From NCBI RefSeq assembly GCF_002158865.1, contig NZ_CP021455.1, positions 1,302,001-1,366,000 of the forward strand: a stretch of 64,000 bases of DNA. Reading direction: 5' to 3'. Each line of letters starts with the position of its first letter. Position 1 is the stretch's first letter. This document shows, in pieces, positions 7,760 to 18,147 of this stretch. Below the pieces are notes generated by a model. That model did no database searches and was not told the DNA's origin. It saw only the letters and a list, made by a program, of their open reading frames with translations. Made by a program: the position numbers and the translations under genes. The DNA comes from Comamonas serinivorans (GTDB lineage Bacteria > Pseudomonadota > Gammaproteobacteria > Burkholderiales > Burkholderiaceae_C).

Positions 7760-8677
7760 TCAACGGGGCAGCTGTCCCAGCACCCCCAACGCAAACGGCA
7801 GGCTCAGCATGCCCAGCAGGGTGGACAGCGTCACCAGGCCGGCCACGAAGGGGCCGTTGTAGCCCATCTTCACCGCCAGCACATAGCAGCTCGACGCCGT
7901 GGGCACGGCTGAAAAGGCCAGCAGCACCGTGGTCTGCGTGGTGTCCAGCTGCAAGGCCCAGGCCAGCAACCAGGCCGTCACGGGCAGCAACAGGTGGCGA
8001 ATCAGCAGCATGGACACGGCCAGCGCCTTGGCCTTGGCCAGGGACGCGAACTGCATGCCCGCGCCCGCGGCCATCAGCCCCAGCGCCAGCGAGGCGGCGC
8101 CGATGCGCGTCACCGTGGGCTCGAGCAGGGCCGGCATGCGAAAGCCGGCCAGGTTGGCCGCCAAGCCCAGGGCCGTGGCGATGATGAGCGGGTTGCGCAC
8201 CAGCTCGCGCACAAAGCCGGTGTTGCGCCCCCGCGCCATGGGCCACACGGCCGAGATGTTCACCAGCGGCACGTAGATGCCGACGAGGATGGCCATCATG
8301 AGCTGGCCCTCCGCCCCCGCGATGGGGCCGCTGATGGCCAGCGCGATGAAGGAGTTGAAGCGGAACGCCACCTGCGCCGTGCCCGCCCAGTCGTGCCGGT
8401 CGATGTGCGGTTTCAGCCCCGGCAGGTGCGGCACCGCGTAGGCCAGCGCCGTGCCGATCACGGCCAGGGCTACGCCGGCCGCGATGAGGTTGGCGGCCGC
8501 CTGCAGGTCGATCGGGCTTTTGACCACCGAATGAAACAGCAGCACCGGAAACAGCAGGTAATACACCAGGGTCTCGGCGGCCTGCCAGATGGGGCGGTTC
8601 AAGGCCGTGTAGCGGCACAGCAGGTAGCCCAGCGCGATGAGCGAGAAATCGGGGAACAGCAGGGCGGGGTAGTTCAC
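7760..8677 (-). CDS. AEC-family (auxin efflux carrier-like) transporter
   Basis: A 305-residue integral inner-membrane protein with about ten hydrophobic segments in the two-times-five arrangement of the AEC family. Family-like stretches are QVAFRFNSFIALAISGP, then LVRNPLIIATALGLAANLAG, and the C-terminal SAVPTASSCYVLAVKMG. Bacterial members export or exchange small carboxylates such as malate; the substrate here is unknown. The start is GTG. No partner genes adjoin it, and it converges on the DUF4124 remnant. Confidence 0.88.
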   Translation of the reverse strand: MNYPALLFPDFSLIALGYLLCRYTALNRPIWQAAETLVYYLLFPVLLFHSVVKSPIDLQAAANLIAAGVALAVIGTALAYAVPHLPGLKPHIDRHDWAGTAQVAFRFNSFIALAISGPIAGAEGQLMMAILVGIYVPLVNISAVWPMARGRNTGFVRELVRNPLIIATALGLAANLAGFRMPALLEPTVTRIGAASLALGLMAAGAGMQFASLAKAKALAVSMLLIRHLLLPVTAWLLAWALQLDTTQTTVLLAFSAVPTASSCYVLAVKMGYNGPFVAGLVTLSTLLGMLSLPFALGVLGQLPR

Positions 8678-9166
8678 CCGCGCAGCATAGCCGCTGCCTG
8701 AGCAGGCGCCCGACCCGCGTGTCGCCCAGCCACCGGGGCCGGCACCGTGGGCGATCCGCTGTCAGGCGCAGCGCGCGGGGGCTGCTGATCGGGCCGGATT
8801 CAGCGGCGCTGTGGTGTCGGCGTGCGCAGCCGGGGTGGCGGGCTTGGTGTGGGCGTGCCGGTGTTGCCTGTGCCGGCGCTGGCGCTGGCGCTGCGCCAGG
8901 CTGACCCGCAGATGGGGGCAGTCGACTGCCGGCGAAACCGGTGCAGCGCCGGCACGGGGCGTGAAATTCGCCATGCCAACGAGGATTGACCTAGGGTTAT
9001 CACGGGGGATTCACGGTGTTGATCTGTTGGCTTGACTGCTAGCATCCCGGCACTTGGAATCCCCTGTGTGCGAGGTGCAGGCGGGGCGTTCTTGGCAGCG
9101 TCGCGCGTTCACCCACGCGCGTTGGTCACCCGCGCAAATCCACGCGCCCTTGTTCTGGAGATGTTC
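8678..9166. other. Divergent intergenic region, AEC transporter / TctC
   Basis: About 490 bases with no convincing gene. It is GC-rich up to about 8960, with a short GGCGCT-type iteration near 8876-8897. The last 200 bases are more balanced and must contain the promoter of the TctC-type gene. No operator or riboswitch was recognised. Confidence 0.5.
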
Positions 9167-10135
9167 ATGCAACGACGTCATTGTTTGGCCCTGGCTGTTC
9201 TGGCCTGCGTGTCCGGTCAGGCCTTTGCCCAGGCCGCTTTTCCCAGCAAACCGATTCGCCTCATCGTGCCGTTTGCGGCCGGCGGGACCACCGACATCAT
9301 CGCGCGCGTCATGTCCGAACCCATGAGCCGGGCCCTGGGCCAGCAGGTGGTCGTCGACAACAAGGGCGGCGCGGGCGGCATCATTGGCGCCCAGGAAGCC
9401 GCGCGCGCCCAGCCTGACGGCTACACCATCAGCATCGCGACGGTGTCCACCACGGCGGCCAACCCTGCCATCAACAAGAAGACCGGCTACGACCCCATCA
9501 AGGATTTCGTGGCCGTCAGCAACATCGCCGCCACGCCCAACATCGTCGTGGTCAACCCCAAGTTCGCCGCCAAGGACTTCAAGTCCTTCATGGAACTGAT
9601 CAAGAAAGAGCCGGGCAAGTATTCCTACGCCTCGTCCGGCACGGGCGGCATCGGCCACATGCAGACCGAGCTGTTCAAGAGCCTGACCGGCCTGGACATG
9701 CAGCACATCGGCTACAAGGGCGCCGGCCCGGCGTTGAACGACGTGGTCGCCGGCCAGGTGCCCATCATGTTCGACAACCTGCCGTCGGCACTGCCCTTCA
9801 TCAAGCAGGGTCAGCTGGTGCCCATCGTCGTGGCGTCGTCCGAACGCGTGAAGGCCATCCCCGACACGCCGACCTTCAAGGAAGTCGGCCTTGAGCCCGT
9901 GAACCGCATGGCGTACTACGGCATCCTGGCGCCCAAGGGCACGCCCAAGGACGTGGTGGACAAGCTGCATGCCGCCGTGGTCACCGCCCTCAAGGACCCC
10001 GCCGTGCGCAAGCGCATCGAAGACACAGGCTCCATCGTCGTGGGCAACACCCCCGAGCAGTTCGCCAAGCAGATCGAAGCCGAGTACGCCATCTACAAGG
10101 AAGTGGTGGCCAAGCAAAAGCTGACGCTGGACTGA
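9167..10135 (+). CDS. Tripartite tricarboxylate transporter substrate-binding protein (Bug/TctC family)
   Basis: A 322-residue periplasmic binding protein that captures a carboxylate. After the Sec signal (RRHCLALAVLACVSGQAFAQ) it begins FPSKPIRLIVPFAAGGTTDI, the standard Bug start. GGAGGIIGAQEAARAQPDGYT and IGYKGAGPALNDVVAGQVPIMFDN are further family signatures. I start it at ATG 9167 because GGAG lies exactly 6 bases upstream; the ATG at 9161 abuts that GGAG. No TctA/TctB membrane partners adjoin, as is common for the very large Bug families of this group. A strong terminator follows. Confidence 0.95.
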   Translation: MQRRHCLALAVLACVSGQAFAQAAFPSKPIRLIVPFAAGGTTDIIARVMSEPMSRALGQQVVVDNKGGAGGIIGAQEAARAQPDGYTISIATVSTTAANPAINKKTGYDPIKDFVAVSNIAATPNIVVVNPKFAAKDFKSFMELIKKEPGKYSYASSGTGGIGHMQTELFKSLTGLDMQHIGYKGAGPALNDVVAGQVPIMFDNLPSALPFIKQGQLVPIVVASSERVKAIPDTPTFKEVGLEPVNRMAYYGILAPKGTPKDVVDKLHAAVVTALKDPAVRKRIEDTGSIVVGNTPEQFAKQIEAEYAIYKEVVAKQKLTLD

Positions 10136-10165
10136 TCGGACCGCCTCGACGGTCCGCCGAGCTGA

Positions 10166-10193
10166 AGCGCCACGCCCTGTGGCGCTTTTTTTT
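10166..10193 (+). terminator. Rho-independent terminator after TctC
   Basis: Stem AGCGCCAC / GTGGCGCT with a 5-base loop, followed by eight T residues, 30 bases after the TctC stop. Confidence 0.92.
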
Positions 10194-10237
10194 GCCCGAT
10201 GAAGTGAGTCTCCGGTATCGCCGGGACCTGCCCACGC

Positions 10238-10259
10238 AAAAGCCGCCTCGAGGGCGGCT
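10238..10259 (-). terminator. Terminator after fpr
   Basis: Read on the minus strand: AGCCGCC, a short loop, GGCGGCT, then TTTT. It lies about 100 bases beyond the fpr stop. Confidence 0.7.
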
Positions 10260-10362
10260 GCTGGGATTCTGCCCGTGAGCAGGGTTCTGGCTCAGGGCGC
10301 TGGTTGCGCGGGCAACCGAAGCGGCACCGCCGGTGCCGCAGCGCCAGGCTGCGGCTGGGCTG

Positions 10363-11136
10363 TCACTGGTCGGCGAACGCGCGTTCGATGACGAAGTCGC
10401 CCGGGGTCTGGGTGTTGCCTTCGTGGAAGCCGCGGTTTTCCAGCAGGATCTTCAGGTCGCGCAGCATTTGCGGGCTGCCGCAGATCATGGCGCGGTCTTC
10501 TTCGGGGTTCAGCTCGGGCACGCCCAGGTCGGTGAACAGCTTGCCGGTGGTGATGAGGTCGGTGATGCGGCCTTCGTTGCGGAAGGGCTCGCGCGTGACC
10601 GTGGGGTAGTACTTGAGCTGCTCGGTGATCAGCTCGCCCAAGAACTCATGGCGCTTCCACTCGTCGTTGATCTGGTCGTGGTAGGCCAGCTCGTTGACCT
10701 GGCGCACGCCGTGCACCAGCACCAGCTCTTCAAACTTCTCGTAGCTTTCCGGGTCGCGGATGATGGACAGGAACGGGGCCAGGCCGGTGCCGGTGGCGAA
10801 CATGTACAGGCGCTTGCCAGGGCGCAGGTAGTCGCACAGCAGCGTGCCCGTGGGCTTGTGGCCGACGATGACCGAATCGCCCACCTGGATGTTCTGCAGC
10901 CTGGACGTCAGCGGGCCGTCGGGCACCTTGATCGACAGGAATTCCAGCGCTTCTTCGTAGTTGGCGCTGGCGATGGAGTAGGCGCGCAGCAAAGGCTTGT
11001 TGTTGACCCGCAGACCAATCATGGTGAAGTGGCCGTTGGCAAAGCGCAGGCTTTGACTGCGGGTGGTGGTGAAGCTGAACAGACGGTCGGTCCAGTGGTG
11101 CACGGACAACACCTTCTCTTCATCGAATGCGGCCAT
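10363..11136 (-). CDS. fpr: Ferredoxin/flavodoxin-NADP+ reductase
   Basis: A 257-residue FAD enzyme moving electrons between NADPH and ferredoxin or flavodoxin. The FAD motif RAYSIASANYEE and the NADP-binding GTGLAPFLSIIRDPE are present, as is MICGSPQMLRDL toward the end. A longer frame exists upstream, but GGAG five bases before the ATG at 11136 fixes this start. It matches the short bacterial Fpr class. A terminator lies downstream. Confidence 0.95.
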   Translation of the reverse strand: MAAFDEEKVLSVHHWTDRLFSFTTTRSQSLRFANGHFTMIGLRVNNKPLLRAYSIASANYEEALEFLSIKVPDGPLTSRLQNIQVGDSVIVGHKPTGTLLCDYLRPGKRLYMFATGTGLAPFLSIIRDPESYEKFEELVLVHGVRQVNELAYHDQINDEWKRHEFLGELITEQLKYYPTVTREPFRNEGRITDLITTGKLFTDLGVPELNPEEDRAMICGSPQMLRDLKILLENRGFHEGNTQTPGDFVIERAFADQ

Positions 11137-11333
11137 GAAAGCTCCAAAAAGTGCAGATTCGGTGCGGCTGCGATGGGCCGTCACCGCGGGATTTCCCCGA
11201 GAGTTGTTATTCAAGAAGCGCGAGTCTACCCAAAAGTGATATGCATTTGGGTTAGATCAATATGCCCATGATGGCCACAGGCCCACGCCACAGCGCATGG
11301 GTGGGCGGGCCTGAAGCAGTACTCGATCAAAAG

Positions 11334-11385
11334 GCAGTATGAGGTGATTGCCGTTTAAAGAGAAACGGTGATGGCTTGATACTGA
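11334..11385. repeat. 52-bp palindromic element, copy 3
   Basis: Ends GCAGTAT and ATACTGA, core CCGTTTAAAGAGAAACGG. It lies 48 bases past the recJ stop and upstream of fpr. Confidence 0.9.
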
Positions 11386-11432
11386 TCAGAAAATCAAAGT
11401 CGGTGAAAAGCTGCGCTGCGCGCGGCCTGCGC

Positions 11433-13202
11433 TCACGCGTCGGCCATGCCCTGGACCACGAAGCGCACGCGGCGCTGGCCTTTCCAGTCGTCGCTTTCCA
11501 GGCGGTAGGCCAGCGTGGCCTGGGCGGGCACGGGCTCTTGCCGGCCGAACCAGATGGCGTCGACGACCTGGCCCTGGTGGCGCAGCTTGAGCGCCAGGTG
11601 CCGCTCGCCCACGATGCGCTGGCTGACCAGCTCCAGCGCTTCGCTGAACACCGGGGCGGCAAAGCCCTGGCCCCAGATGGCCTGGTCGAGCAGCTCGGCG
11701 ATGTCGGCCTGCCGGAACTCGGGCGGCAGCGGCCCGTCGGTGGCCAGGCGCCGCGTCAGCGTGGCGTCGTCCAGCCACTCGGCGGCGATCTCGGCCAGGG
11801 TGCGCTCGAAGCGGTCGTACTGGTCCTCGGCGATGGTGCAGCCCGCGGCCATGGCGTGGCCGCCAAAGCGTTTGAGCACGCCGGGCGCGCGCTTGGCGAC
11901 CAGGTCCAGCGCGTCGCGCAGGTGAAAGCCCTCGATGGAGCGGCCCGAGCCCTTGAGCTCGTGTTCGTGCCCGGGTGCGCCGCTGGGCGCGAACACGAAG
12001 CAGGGGCGGTGCAGCTGTTCCTTGAGGCGCGAGGCGACGATGCCGATCACGCCTTCGTGGAAGTCGGGGTCGAACACGGTCACCGCAGGCGGCGGCGCTT
12101 CTTCGGGGTCGAACAGCGCGGCGGCGGCGGCCTCGGCCTGCTCGCGCATGTCGGCCTCGATGACGCGTCGCTCACGGTTGATCGCGTCCAGTTTGGTGGC
12201 CAGCTCGTGCGCCTGCTGGGGGTCGTCGGTGCTCAGCAGCGTGATGCCCAGCGTCATGTCCGACAGCCGGCCGGCGGCGTTGATGCGCGGCCCCAGCGCA
12301 AAGCCGAAATCGAAGGTGCTGGCGCGCCAGGCCTCGCGCCCGGCCACCTGGAACAGCGCCGCCAGGCCGGGCGGCATGTGGCCGGCGCGGATGCGCTTGA
12401 GCCCCTGGGCGACGAGGCGGCGGTTGTTGGCGTCCAGCCTGACCACGTCGGCCACGGTGCCCAGCGCGACCAGCGGCAGCAGGGCGTCCAGCTTGGGTTG
12501 GGGTATGGCCAGGCTGCCGTTCAAGGGAGAAAGCAACTGGCCGGATACCGCCTGGGAATCGGCTGCGCCGGTGAACACGCCCCGCGCGCGCAGCTCGGCA
12601 CGCAAGGCCATCAGCACGTAGAACATCACGCCCACGCCCGCCAGGTGTTTGCTGGCAAAGGTGCAGCCAGGCTGGTTGGGGTTGACGATGACCTCGGCCG
12701 CGGGCAGCTCGGGGCCGGGCAGGTGGTGGTCGGTGACCAGCACTTGCAGGCCCAGCGCCTGCGCGTGGGCCACGCCGTCGGCGCTGGCGATGCCGTTGTC
12801 CACGGTGATGAGCAGGTCAGCCCCCTTGGCCTTGACGCGGTCGGCAATCGCGGGCGTCAGCCCGTAGCCGTCGACGACGCGGTCGGGCACGACGAAGTCG
12901 ACCTGCCGCGCGCCCAGCATGCGCAGGCCGCGCAGGGCCACGGCGCAGGCGGTGGCACCGTCGCAGTCGTAGTCGGCCACGATGACCAGGCGCTGGTCGG
13001 CGGCGATGGCGTCGGCCAGCAGGCGCGCGGCCTCGCGGGTGCCTTGGAGGGTGTCGGGCGGCAGCAGCCGGGTCAGCTTGTCGTCGAGGTCGGCCGCCTG
13101 CACGCCGCGCGCGGCATAGAGCTGGGCCAGCAAGGGGTGCAGGCCGGCCTGGGTGAGGGCCCAGGTGGCGCGGGGTGGCGCGTCGCGGGGTTCAAAGCGC
13201 AT
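11433..13202 (-). CDS. recJ: Single-stranded-DNA-specific exonuclease RecJ
   Basis: A 589-residue 5'-3' single-strand exonuclease of recombination and mismatch repair. The DHH phosphoesterase motifs are VIVADYDCDGATAC, then LLITVDNGIAS and LVTDHHLPG. The DHHA1 region has EGVIGIVASRLKE and GSGRSIEGFHLRDAL, and an OB-like C-terminal domain closes the protein. The start at 13202 is set by GGAGG five bases upstream; the longer upstream frame is spurious. It overlaps the end of the upstream gene by 11 bases, so the two are probably co-translated. Confidence 0.95.
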   Translation of the reverse strand: MRFEPRDAPPRATWALTQAGLHPLLAQLYAARGVQAADLDDKLTRLLPPDTLQGTREAARLLADAIAADQRLVIVADYDCDGATACAVALRGLRMLGARQVDFVVPDRVVDGYGLTPAIADRVKAKGADLLITVDNGIASADGVAHAQALGLQVLVTDHHLPGPELPAAEVIVNPNQPGCTFASKHLAGVGVMFYVLMALRAELRARGVFTGAADSQAVSGQLLSPLNGSLAIPQPKLDALLPLVALGTVADVVRLDANNRRLVAQGLKRIRAGHMPPGLAALFQVAGREAWRASTFDFGFALGPRINAAGRLSDMTLGITLLSTDDPQQAHELATKLDAINRERRVIEADMREQAEAAAAALFDPEEAPPPAVTVFDPDFHEGVIGIVASRLKEQLHRPCFVFAPSGAPGHEHELKGSGRSIEGFHLRDALDLVAKRAPGVLKRFGGHAMAAGCTIAEDQYDRFERTLAEIAAEWLDDATLTRRLATDGPLPPEFRQADIAELLDQAIWGQGFAAPVFSEALELVSQRIVGERHLALKLRHQGQVVDAIWFGRQEPVPAQATLAYRLESDDWKGQRRVRFVVQGMADA

Positions 13203-14184
13203 GGCCGCCTCCGGTGGGGTGATCGGCCGAGAGCGGGGCCAACAGCTGCGCCACGCGCAGGGGCTTGAGCCAGCGGGCCAGGCGCGGGCCCAGGCCGGTG
13301 GCGGCGGGCACCAGGCGCAGGGCCTGCGTGGCGCCGCAGAAGCCGAGGCTGGGGGGCTGGGCGGTGGGCATGCTGCCTGCCGCGGCCTGCAGGGCGGCCA
13401 GTTGCTCGGGCAGCTCGTCATCGAGCGTCAGCCAGGCCTGGGCCCAGGCGGCCTGGCCATCGGCAGCGGCTTGCAACAGGCGGGTATCGATGGGGAGGCT
13501 TTGCAGGTTGGACGGAGAGGGGGGCAAACTGCTCAGCATGCCGGCACCATGCAGCCAGACGGCGTTGACGGCAGGGAGGCGGCGCGCGGCCCGGGCGTCG
13601 GTGACCGGGTGGGTGTAGAGCAGCATCTGCACCTCGTGGTTCAGCCGCTGCAGCAGGCGGCGGTCGGCGGCGTCCTGCGCGGCGTTGCGCGGCGCCAGCA
13701 GGTCGGCGCGCAGCGTGTGGCGCGTGCCCTGGGCCAGGCTCACCCAGGCGGCATGGCGCAGCGCATCGCCCTGGGCGAACCAGCGCAGTGGCGACTCGTA
13801 GCAGAGGGCGATGCCGTCTTCGGCGAACAGCGGCGCCAGCGTGGCCAGCAGCGCGCGCGATTCGTCGTCCGACAGCTGCAGCTGCGCCGGGTCGTTCAGC
13901 TCGGCGTGGTCCATGTTCAGCTGCACGTGGCAGGGCGTGAACCAGGCGCAGCCCACGCCGGCCAAGCCGCGCGACAGGGCGGCCAGCGGCGGCTGGGCGG
14001 GGTCGCCGGGCAGCTGCAGCAGGGTGGCCTGCAGGACTTCGGCCGGGGTGGTGGGGGCGTGCGCATCCTGCGTGGCCGGCGGCAGGGCCTGCCAGCCTTG
14101 CAGGGCGCGTTGCAGCCGGGGCAGCGGGGGAATCGCGTCGGGCGCAAAGCAGTCGGCGCCGTCGAGCAGAACGTGGTGAACCAT
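13192..14184 (-). CDS. Phosphoglycerate-mutase-like / RpfE-type protein
   Basis: A 330-residue protein usually annotated as phosphoglycerate mutase or RpfE-type regulatory protein in this family and regularly found next to recJ. Diagnostic stretches are CAWFTPCHVQLNMDHAELND, the acidic LSDDESRALLATLAPLFAEDG, and EVQMLLYTHPVTDARAARRL followed by PAVNAVWLHGAG. The catalytic residues of true phosphoglycerate mutases are not obvious, so the enzyme name should be treated with caution. Start chosen at ATG 14184 where the conserved region begins; upstream codons fall in a simple-repeat tract. Confidence 0.72.
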   Translation of the reverse strand: MVHHVLLDGADCFAPDAIPPLPRLQRALQGWQALPPATQDAHAPTTPAEVLQATLLQLPGDPAQPPLAALSRGLAGVGCAWFTPCHVQLNMDHAELNDPAQLQLSDDESRALLATLAPLFAEDGIALCYESPLRWFAQGDALRHAAWVSLAQGTRHTLRADLLAPRNAAQDAADRRLLQRLNHEVQMLLYTHPVTDARAARRLPAVNAVWLHGAGMLSSLPPSPSNLQSLPIDTRLLQAAADGQAAWAQAWLTLDDELPEQLAALQAAAGSMPTAQPPSLGFCGATQALRLVPAATGLGPRLARWLKPLRVAQLLAPLSADHPTGGGHAL

Positions 14185-14261
14185 GGCGGCGATTGTCGTG
14201 GAGGACGGAGGCTGTCGAGGTGGGCGGGCCTTGCGCCGGGTGGGGCATGGGAGTTGTCGTG

Positions 14262-14300
14262 CCCAGTGGCCCAGTGGCCCAGTGGCCCAGTGGCCCAGGG
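14262..14300. repeat. 8-bp tandem repeat CCCAGTGG
   Basis: Four exact copies plus a partial fifth, about 80 bases upstream of the phosphoglycerate-mutase-like gene and close to the 3' end of the next gene. Such tracts can change copy number by slippage. Confidence 0.85.
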
Positions 14301-14339
14301 AGCGGGCGTCGGCCGCCCGTGCAGACGGCGCCTGACTCG

Positions 14340-14921
14340 TCAGCGTGCGGGTGCCGGTGTTGCCCCTGGCGCCGGCACGGGCTTGGGCACCGGCGCGGGA
14401 TCCGTTGACGGCGCCAACACGGCGGCGGCCGAGGGTGCGGCCAGGCGCGTGGCCGACCACGACCAGCGTCGGCCCTGGCGGTTGAGGGCGGTGCCGGTCA
14501 GGCGGTCGTGGCCCTGCAGCCGGCCTTCGTAGCGGGCGTAGCCGTCGTTGAAGCTGAAAACCACGCCCTGGGCATCGGCCGACCAGCGGTCGTTGTCCGG
14601 TGTGATGTCATTGGGGTTGGATGTGGTGAGGCGGCCCTGTGGTGCGAAGTGCAGCACCTGGGTGTCGCCGTCGTCGTCCTGGTGGTGCCAGCGCGTGTCG
14701 GCCAGCGGGTGCGTGGCCAACGCAGCCGGCGCCGGCATGGCGCGCTGGCGCCGCGCATCGGCGGCCCGAAGCTCGGCGGCGGGCGTGACGTTGATCGGCG
14801 GGTCGGCCCGGGTGGGCTCGACGGCATCCGCCGGCAGGCTGGCCAGCCAGACCACCGTGCAGGCCAGCCAGGCCAATCCGCGTCGCAGGCTGGCTGAATG
14901 TTGGCGTGATGGGGTATGCAT
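14340..14921 (-). CDS. Exported hypothetical protein with a TPDNDRW domain (paralog A)
   Basis: A 193-residue protein with a signal peptide (RRGLAWLACTVVWLASLPADA), a variable middle and a compact C-terminal domain. In the domain, HFAPQGRLTTSNPNDITPDN, then DRWSADAQGVVFSFNDGYAR and YEGRLQGHDRLTGTALN look like small beta strands. The same domain order occurs in the lipoprotein at 63030-63464. The function is unknown; it resembles small lipocalin-like periplasmic proteins. The only sensible ATG lies inside the left arm of a 52-bp palindrome and lacks a clear Shine-Dalgarno sequence. A Pro/Ala-rich tail closes the protein. Confidence 0.68.
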   Translation of the reverse strand: MHTPSRQHSASLRRGLAWLACTVVWLASLPADAVEPTRADPPINVTPAAELRAADARRQRAMPAPAALATHPLADTRWHHQDDDGDTQVLHFAPQGRLTTSNPNDITPDNDRWSADAQGVVFSFNDGYARYEGRLQGHDRLTGTALNRQGRRWSWSATRLAAPSAAAVLAPSTDPAPVPKPVPAPGATPAPAR

Positions 14922-14962
14922 GGATTGGCGTTTTGAATGAAACGAGAAATCATGCATACTGC
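14911..14962. repeat. 52-bp palindromic element, copy 4
   Basis: Ends GGGGTAT and ATACTGC, with GCGTTTTGAATGAAACG inside. It lies between lysS and paralog A and includes the latter's ATG. Confidence 0.88.
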
Positions 14963-14974
14963 CCATTAGGTGCC

Positions 14975-16516
<1,542 letters not shown>

Positions 16517-16722
16517 GGTGCCGTGGTGCGAAGAGGCGGGCCAGAGGCCAGCGCACAATGGAGAGGCGCGCCGTGGGCGCAAAACCCGCGATTTTAGGCG
16601 CCCGCCTTGGGGCACGTGGCTCAGGCATTTGCTGCGCCGGATGACCCCGCATCGCTGGCTGGCGCCGACCGGTGCATCCCTTTTCGCCGCGGGGCCGCGC
16701 GGCCCACGTTCAGGATCAGCCC

Positions 16723-17124
16723 ATGTACACCGCATCGTGCCTGTGTGGCGCCATTGCCCTGGAGATCGACGCCGCCATCGACGCCGTGCAGCTGTGCCAT
16801 TGCCGCGAATGCCAGAAGGCGCAGGGCGGGGCCTTTGTGGCCGTGGCGCCCGTGCCGCGTGACGCGCTGCGGCTGGTGCGGGGCGCCGACCAGCTGGCGA
16901 GCTACTCCGCCAGCCCGGGCAAGCGGCGCGTGTTTTGTCGCGATTGCGGCTCGCCCGTCTACAGCGAGCGGCTGGATGCGCCGCAGACCGTGCGGCTGCG
17001 CGTGGGCCTGATCGACGGCCCCCTGGCCGCGCCGGTGGACGGCCACGCGTTCACGCGCGAGCAGGTGTGCTGGTTCCACATCGGCGATGACGCGCCCCGC
17101 CATGAGGGGCCGAGGCCGGTCTGA
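16723..17124 (+). CDS. GFA-family (CENP-V/GFA domain) zinc protein
   Basis: A 133-residue protein of the glutathione-dependent formaldehyde-activating enzyme fold. The zinc-binding cysteines are in SCLCGAI, CHCRECQKAQGG and FCRDCGSPVY. The domain fills the whole protein. Most bacterial members have no proven activity; a role in thiol-adduct handling is only a family-level guess. The start at 16723 has AGGA nine bases upstream. Divergent from lysS. Confidence 0.9.
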   Translation: MYTASCLCGAIALEIDAAIDAVQLCHCRECQKAQGGAFVAVAPVPRDALRLVRGADQLASYSASPGKRRVFCRDCGSPVYSERLDAPQTVRLRVGLIDGPLAAPVDGHAFTREQVCWFHIGDDAPRHEGPRPV

Positions 17125-17463
17125 GGGCGCAGGCCTGGGGCAGGCGCAGGTCCCGCTCACGCGGTGCCTGTTTCTGAGCTGCCTGTGCGGCAGTGAGCCC
17201 GAGCAGACCAGGCACCCGCTCCATCACCGCCTTTGGCTTGATCGACCACGTCCACCGCAGGCACGCGGATGCAGGTCTGAACTGCCCACGCAGTCGTGAA
17301 CAGGGTCGGCGCCCTCCGGGCCGGGCGTCACCTGCGGAGCTGCCTCATGCAGCCGTGCACACCAAGCCTCAACGGGGCAGGGCACTCCTCCGCGGTCAAT
17401 GCGGCTGAGTCGGGGAGGGTGCACCAGCCCGATGGTGGCCCGCTTCGGGGACAATCCGCCGCC
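17125..17463. other. Intergenic region with no feature seen
   Basis: About 340 bases between the GFA and LysE genes. Frames here have random composition and no repeat or terminator was recognised. Confidence 0.5.
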
Positions 17464-18126
17464 ATGGATTGGCTTCACCTCTTCGTCCCGATCGCGCTGG
17501 CGCATTTCCTGGCTTTGCTGAGCCCGGGACCTGATTTCTTCCTCCTCGTCAAAACCAGCCTGCGGCACTCGGCCCGTGTGGGCCTGGGTGCGGCCCTGGG
17601 CATTGCGATGGGCAATGCGGTCTACATCGGCTTGTGCCTGGTGGGCGTAGGTGCTTTGCTCAGCCGCTCGGTGCCCTTGATGATCGGGCTCAAGCTGGCT
17701 GGCGGGCTGTTCCTGATGTGGCTGGGCTGGAAGGCCTTGCGTGCGCGCCGGGCCGACTACGCGGCGCTGGCCCAGTCCGACAGCGTGCCGGTGCAAGCCG
17801 AGCGCGGCGCCTTCGTGCGCGCCTGGGCCGCTGGCCTGGCCTCGGCCCTGCTCAACCCCAAGAACCTGCTGTTCTACCTGAGCCTGTTCACCGTCGTGCT
17901 CACGCCCGGTGTGGGCCTGGGCGTGCAACTGGGGTTGGGGGTCTGGATGACGGCCGTGGTACTGGCCTGGGACGCCGCCATCGTGCTGCTGCTGGCCAAG
18001 CCGGTGGTGCGGCGCCGCTTTGCACGGATGGCGTTTGTGCTGGACAAGCTCACCGGCCTGGTGCTGGGTGGCATGGGCACGCGCATCGTGCAGACCGTGT
18101 TGGTGCCGGCCAAGGCCGGCACGTGA
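17464..18126 (+). CDS. LysE-family amino-acid exporter
   Basis: A 220-residue inner-membrane protein with six hydrophobic segments. The family signature is at the start: LALLSPGPDFFLLVKTSLRH, followed by GLGAALGIAMGNAVYI, and ASALLNPKNLLFYLSLF later. LysE/RhtB transporters export amino acids or homoserine lactones; the substrate is not predictable. It is monocistronic and converges with the secreted protein gene downstream. Confidence 0.93.
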   Translation: MDWLHLFVPIALAHFLALLSPGPDFFLLVKTSLRHSARVGLGAALGIAMGNAVYIGLCLVGVGALLSRSVPLMIGLKLAGGLFLMWLGWKALRARRADYAALAQSDSVPVQAERGAFVRAWAAGLASALLNPKNLLFYLSLFTVVLTPGVGLGVQLGLGVWMTAVVLAWDAAIVLLLAKPVVRRRFARMAFVLDKLTGLVLGGMGTRIVQTVLVPAKAGT

Positions 18127-18147
18127 GGACGCACCGGTGAGGCGCGC

